A stretch of DNA of 15,772 nt from assembly GCA_041918255.1 (NCBI GenBank), contig JAYRWD010000025.1, forward strand, positions 1-15,772, in the 5' to 3' direction. The notes under the pieces are model-generated. The model saw only the letters and a program-made list of their open reading frames with translations, made no database searches and was not told where the DNA came from. This document shows positions 12,710 to 15,772 of this stretch, piece by piece; the first letter of the stretch is position 1; every line of letters starts with the position of its first letter. Source of the DNA: JAYRWD01 sp041918255. GTDB lineage: Bacteria > Patescibacteriota > Dojkabacteria > B142 > WJKM01. The position numbers and the translations under genes are program-made.

Positions 12710-15385
12710 TCAATAGAACGTTTCTTCGATCTGCTCACAATCAGACACCTTATATCGTTTGATCCAGTCAGCGAAATCTTTTAGATCTATAGCTTTGTCT
12801 AAATTAGAGTCATTAGGTCCACATCCGGTGAGGGTCGGGGTAATATTGCAATCTTTGTTGTAAGAACCTCGGAAATTAGCAAAATCTAGAATGTTAAGCT
12901 TCCCGTCATCATTTGAATCTGCCTTGCCACATGAGGTAACTATTGAATCTTTACCGCAGGTAAGTCTAATGGGATCGCTATTGCATGCGTTAGTAAGTGA
13001 TTCTATCCGTAAATCATACTGACCGTTAATTTTTTTGATTTTCAGAGGACTGGTGGTTGCTTCAATTCGAGTATCGTTACATGTTAGTCCTTCTTTGCAG
13101 ATACTGTCTTCTTCTACTTCGGTGTTGCAGTACCACCCGACGGTAGTGTCATTGGTTCGCGTGCATTGGTCGGTTATCTCAGGCATATGATCAAGCTTGA
13201 TGGCATATTCATTGTCTTTTTCTGTATCCCAAGAAACTACAAAATCTCCTGTGGTTGTGGCTGCGCAGGTATACACTATATTTTTTATGCAGTCATCGCT
13301 ATGAGGCGTTGGTGTTGCCGTGCTAGCGGGAATCGTTGCACCAGAATTGGTTGAGATTTGTGTCACTGTGGCATTTAAAATTGGCGTTTGGGTGGGTAAG
13401 AATGTAGATATAGGTGCAAAGCTTAGGTCCGAAAGCAAAAGAACCCAATCTTCCCCATATGCTGAGGGTGAGGCTGGGATTGTTACTGTTGTTCCTCCAG
13501 TTAATGTGGTGTCGGTTCCTTCAAACGATCCGGTTCGCGGGTTGTACCATTTAATAGTTAGTGTCTTTCCCGGAGCTCTTGTCAGATCAATCGTTCCATT
13601 TGTTTTTTCTCCATTTGGGTTGGAAGATGGAAAATAAATTGCGTATATGCTTCCCTCTTTGGCAAATACTTGGGCGCTGCCTGAAGTTTCATTTTCTCCT
13701 TGTACTAAGTTATCGGTTGGCTCCATTTCCCAAAACGGTAAATTTTCCTGCATAAACTTTCTTGCGTACCATGTATAGTCCCACATTTTTTCCCTCGTTC
13801 TAAAATTTTCAGCATTTAGGTCCCCTCCTAGGGGTAGGTCATGTAAGCCAAAATTCCACTCTATGTTGCCTCCGGAAAATAGTATGGGATATAGGGTTTT
13901 TTTGCGCAACAAGTCCGCGTTTGTGTCGGTTAGACCTTCGTTGGCAGGGGCATTTTCATCCATATCGATTACCCACTTTCTGTTGGCATTTTTGGAATTT
14001 TGTCTCCATGTCTCGACTATTTCATTAGCTCTCGGGATGTCGTATTGGATTGAGGTGATATCAAAATTTGAATTTCCTTTCAGCTGTTCATAATCTCGAA
14101 ATTCATTGGGTAAGGTATGGACTCCAAGTGGATGATCGTAGGGGTCAATTACTTTTATATATTTCGCGAATTCTGTGAGCTCGCCTGTGCTGTGAGTGTT
14201 TTCTTCGGAAAGAATCCACTTAATGGCTAGATTGTGCCCGAAACGAGCGATTAGTTCTCTATAGAATAGTCTTCGCTCAGGTCCTAGTGTCCCGTTATCT
14301 AGCCATTTTGTGTTATCTACTTCTGACTCGGCAAGCACGAACTCTAACATTATGCCTTTGGCTGTGGCATGTTCGAATACCTGATTCCACTGATTTAGTT
14401 TTTTGACGCTGTAGTGTGTTTTATCTGTTGGCGTTATGAAGGGGTGTGTGTCCTGTCCGTCTCCGCCAAGGTTCATGGGTAGGAAGTATATTGAATTGAC
14501 ATTTTTTGTACTGAGATAATTTAGGCTACCGATTATTGCTTTTGAATTTTTTCCTTGGGAATTTGTAAATAATGGATCACCTGTTGTAAAGTCGCTTTCA
14601 TGTAAAGTGTATGTGTGGAGAAAGTTTGGAATAGTACCGCCTAGATCTTGTGTGTTGTCAAATCCGGCGTAACCTAAGAAATTCTCTGGGCTATTTGTGC
14701 CTCCTTTGATGAAGTATGGACCATCCCGGAATTTTAAGTAATATCCGTTTACGTATTCGAGTAATCCGTATTTATAGAATCCGGGTTCGTTTGCTGTACC
14801 TGCATTTATGGTGAAGGTGCCTCGCTGTCCATCTGGGGGGTTGATGGGCATCCCGGTGTTTACTTCTGGATCACTGGTGGCTATATGCGCTCCCTGTCGA
14901 AACGCGACTGTGTATGTCCATGTGCCGGTTTCGCTGGGTGTGAAACGGGCTTTCCAAATCTTGCCGTTTGGTCCGCCGTTCCCGTCTCCATCATAAAATC
15001 CGGGTACGATGTATCTTTTGCTGGTCGGGGAGGTAAATGTTACATCTAGGCGAAAATCGAGAAAAGGGTTAGGGCTGACGGCTGCTTCGGAGCTTGCGGG
15101 TCCTTCGATTTTTATTTCTATTGGATACCATTTGATCATTTTCCCCGTGATATTGCTTTGCGAAGCTTTGCTCCCCTCCTCTGCTACTTGACGGTGGTAC
15201 AGAGCGAAGATTGACGCACCAATCCCAATGGCGAATATGGCAATTGCTGATATGATGAGAACTGTTTTCTTTTTGGTTGTATTGGTTTGCTGTTGGAGTG
15301 AGTACAAATCAGGCGCGATATTAAATTGTGATGGTTTATTATATATGTTTTGAGGGAGGGAGGGAAAGGGAGGAAGCGGAAACAA
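12710..15385 (-). CDS. Anchored multidomain glycoside-hydrolase-like protein (DUF5060 / GH140-like / collagen-binding-like / 8-Cys / dockerin-like)
   Basis: An 891-residue surface protein. A Pro-rich cytoplasmic tail (1-40) precedes an anchor (41-63). Residues 86-195 match the DUF5060 beta-sandwich (EIKIEGP, VPGFYDGDGNGG, KARFTPSETGTWTYTVAF). The (beta/alpha)8 core (about 200-550) resembles DUF4038/GH140: YFIKGGTNSPENF (224-236), KWILSEEN (389-396; Glu394/395 as candidate acid) and WVIDMDEN (471-478). Residues 575-650 resemble the putative collagen-binding domain often placed after such cores (YAIYFPSS, IKWYNPRTG, DWVLLL). A Ser/Thr/Pro linker (655-697) leads to an 8-Cys domain (699-810) that I do not recognise. 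Two Cys-bracketed dockerin-like repeats (819-846, 855-883) end the protein. The start is a TTG at 15385 without an SD; no ATG occurs before Met83. The small upstream gene ends 21 bases before in the same frame. Surface polysaccharide or glycoprotein processing is inferred. Confidence 0.85.
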   Translation of the reverse strand: MFPLPPFPSLPQNIYNKPSQFNIAPDLYSLQQQTNTTKKKTVLIISAIAIFAIGIGASIFALYHRQVAEEGSKASQSNITGKMIKWYPIEIKIEGPASSEAAVSPNPFLDFRLDVTFTSPTSKRYIVPGFYDGDGNGGPNGKIWKARFTPSETGTWTYTVAFRQGAHIATSDPEVNTGMPINPPDGQRGTFTINAGTANEPGFYKYGLLEYVNGYYLKFRDGPYFIKGGTNSPENFLGYAGFDNTQDLGGTIPNFLHTYTLHESDFTTGDPLFTNSQGKNSKAIIGSLNYLSTKNVNSIYFLPMNLGGDGQDTHPFITPTDKTHYSVKKLNQWNQVFEHATAKGIMLEFVLAESEVDNTKWLDNGTLGPERRLFYRELIARFGHNLAIKWILSEENTHSTGELTEFAKYIKVIDPYDHPLGVHTLPNEFRDYEQLKGNSNFDITSIQYDIPRANEIVETWRQNSKNANRKWVIDMDENAPANEGLTDTNADLLRKKTLYPILFSGGNIEWNFGLHDLPLGGDLNAENFRTREKMWDYTWYARKFMQENLPFWEMEPTDNLVQGENETSGSAQVFAKEGSIYAIYFPSSNPNGEKTNGTIDLTRAPGKTLTIKWYNPRTGSFEGTDTTLTGGTTVTIPASPSAYGEDWVLLLSDLSFAPISTFLPTQTPILNATVTQISTNSGATIPASTATPTPHSDDCIKNIVYTCAATTTGDFVVSWDTEKDNEYAIKLDHMPEITDQCTRTNDTTVGWYCNTEVEEDSICKEGLTCNDTRIEATTSPLKIKKINGQYDLRIESLTNACNSDPIRLTCGKDSIVTSCGKADSNDDGKLNILDFANFRGSYNKDCNITPTLTGCGPNDSNLDKAIDLKDFADWIKRYKVSDCEQIEETFY

Positions 15386-15406
15386 TGTGTGATATAAAAA
15401 TTGAGG

Positions 15407-15691
15407 TCAGGAGGATGGGGGTTGGGCTTGATTTTCTGTTGGCTTTGCGTTACTGTCAAGAAATCTTTTTCTTGTCCATGCGTCAAACAGTGGATATGCT
15501 GCACAAAACCCCCAATAGCAAGAGTTTGGTCCAAATTGACCATCTAGTACAGATATTCCAAGACATGTGATTAAGGCGCTAGCAATAATTAAGTTCCACA
15601 AGATATGTTTTTGCTGGAGTATTCTGAATTCTGCTTTAGAATCAAAGGAAGTGGTAGCGTCTGGGGAGGCCTGTCGCGACGCTATAGACAA
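15407..15691 (-). CDS. Small membrane protein upstream of the DUF5060/GH-like gene
   Basis: A 94-residue protein. The N-terminal third is polar (SIASRQASPDATTSFDSKAE), followed by a membrane segment LWNLIIASALITCLGISVL (31-49), a second amphipathic or hydrophobic stretch with two Cys (CYWGFCAAYPLFDAW, about 57-71) and a basic, Pro-rich tail. The start is a TTG at 15691; no ATG is available, and the frame is open seven codons further to a TAA at 15713-15715. Its TGA at 15407-15409 is in the same frame as the 891-residue gene, whose TTG lies eight codons on, so the two form an operon or a split gene. I do not recognise the family. Antisense frames cover the same region, which lowers confidence. 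Confidence 0.5.
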   Translation of the reverse strand: MSIASRQASPDATTSFDSKAEFRILQQKHILWNLIIASALITCLGISVLDGQFGPNSCYWGFCAAYPLFDAWTRKRFLDSNAKPTENQAQPPSS

Positions 15692-15711
15692 ACGAAGATA
15701 TCCGCTAAGTC

Positions 15712-15717
15712 TTTATA
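15712..15717 (-). promoter_or_regulatory. -10 element candidate for the minus-strand operon
   Basis: TATAAA on the minus strand, about 20 bases upstream of the TTG at 15691. No -35 is visible at the right distance; that position is occupied by the inverted repeat described at 15719-15766, suggesting regulated or activator-dependent transcription if the site is real. Confidence 0.3.
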
Positions 15718-15718
15718 C

Positions 15719-15766
15719 CTTGGAACTTTTTCTAGTTTCCTGACTTGCTTTAATAAAAGTTCCGAG
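15719..15766. repeat. Inverted repeat (9-bp perfect core, 12 with one wobble) at the likely operon promoter
   Basis: GGAACTTTT (15722-15730) and AAAAGTTCC (15755-15763) form a perfect 9-bp inverted repeat. It extends to 12 bp (15719-15730 / 15755-15766) if one G-T pair is allowed, with a 24-base spacer. No T-run follows on either strand, so it does not look like a terminator. On the minus strand the inner edge of the promoter-side arm lies one to four bases from the TATAAA, the usual place of an operator. Confidence 0.5.
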
Positions 15767-15772
15767 TACTGT

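Noticed and set aside
15407..15409. Alternative genetic code with TGA as glycine (as in Gracilibacteria/Absconditabacteria)
   Set aside because: All long genes in the window are complete under the standard code, use normal glycine codons and contain no internal TGA; the P-loop kinase ends in TGA at a sensible place.
15184..15543. 119-codon minus-strand frame overlapping the start of the 891-residue gene
   Set aside because: It overlaps the anchor-coding region of the large gene in another frame and has no membrane segment or motif; composition looks like a shadow.
15328..15570. 80-codon plus-strand frame antisense to the small membrane protein and the start of the 891-residue gene
   Set aside because: It lies across the junction of two minus-strand genes, has no promoter or SD of its own, and shows no domain-like pattern.

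Overview
The window looks like a stretch of an AT-rich Candidate Phyla Radiation (Patescibacteria) chromosome, most like the Microgenomates group. That placement is an inference from several signs together: secreted, N-terminally anchored proteins ending in Cys-flanked dockerin-like calcium repeats; a 29-residue Lys/Ala histone-H1-like peptide; a short His-rich anchored protein of a type I associate with these genomes; starts that mostly lack Shine-Dalgarno sequences; and extended -10 promoters (TGn-TATAAT). The standard bacterial code is in use: the long reading frames have no internal TGA, and TGA, TAA and TAG all serve as stops. I saw no rRNA, tRNA, CRISPR array or phage module.

Layout, left to right. 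(1) 1-1024: the 3' part of a RIO-type kinase gene cut by the window edge, an unexplained open frame, and a decayed IS200/IS605-type element (terminal hairpins plus the first 24 codons of a Y1 transposase). (2) 1025-5789: housekeeping and accessory genes. These are an EamA-type permease, an MTH1-like Nudix hydrolase, a HAD phosphatase on the minus strand, a DedA/VTT membrane protein followed one base later by a small P-loop kinase, a small membrane protein on the minus strand, and a second EamA permease. (3) 5790-8464: a DEAD-box-type RNA helicase whose motif II reads DEVD, behind a roughly 155-base leader with a perfect 9-bp hairpin, convergent with a third EamA permease. (4) 8498-10546: a large secreted glycoside-hydrolase-like protein with a 48-bp tandem repeat in its linker and a dockerin-like tail. 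(5) 10547-12620: a long intergenic region, the H1-like gene with a strong intrinsic terminator, a SAM methyltransferase and the His-rich anchored protein. (6) 12710-15691, minus strand: an 891-residue anchored protein with a DUF5060-like domain, a GH140/DUF4038-like catalytic core, a collagen-binding-like domain, a new-looking 8-Cys domain and another dockerin-like tail. A small membrane protein precedes it in the same frame, and an inverted repeat lies at a likely promoter.

The most coherent theme is the surface or secreted pair at 8498-10546 and 12710-15385. Both have an N-terminal membrane anchor, a carbohydrate-active-like catalytic domain, an accessory beta-sandwich domain, a Ser/Thr/Pro linker and two EF-hand-like repeats each bracketed by a Cys pair. 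This looks like a cell-surface or cellulosome-like glycan-processing kit in a presumed epibiont. No cohesin partner is in the window, so the role of the tails is open. The three EamA permeases, the Nudix sanitising enzyme and the HAD phosphatase would fit a salvage lifestyle, but no substrate can be read from the sequence.
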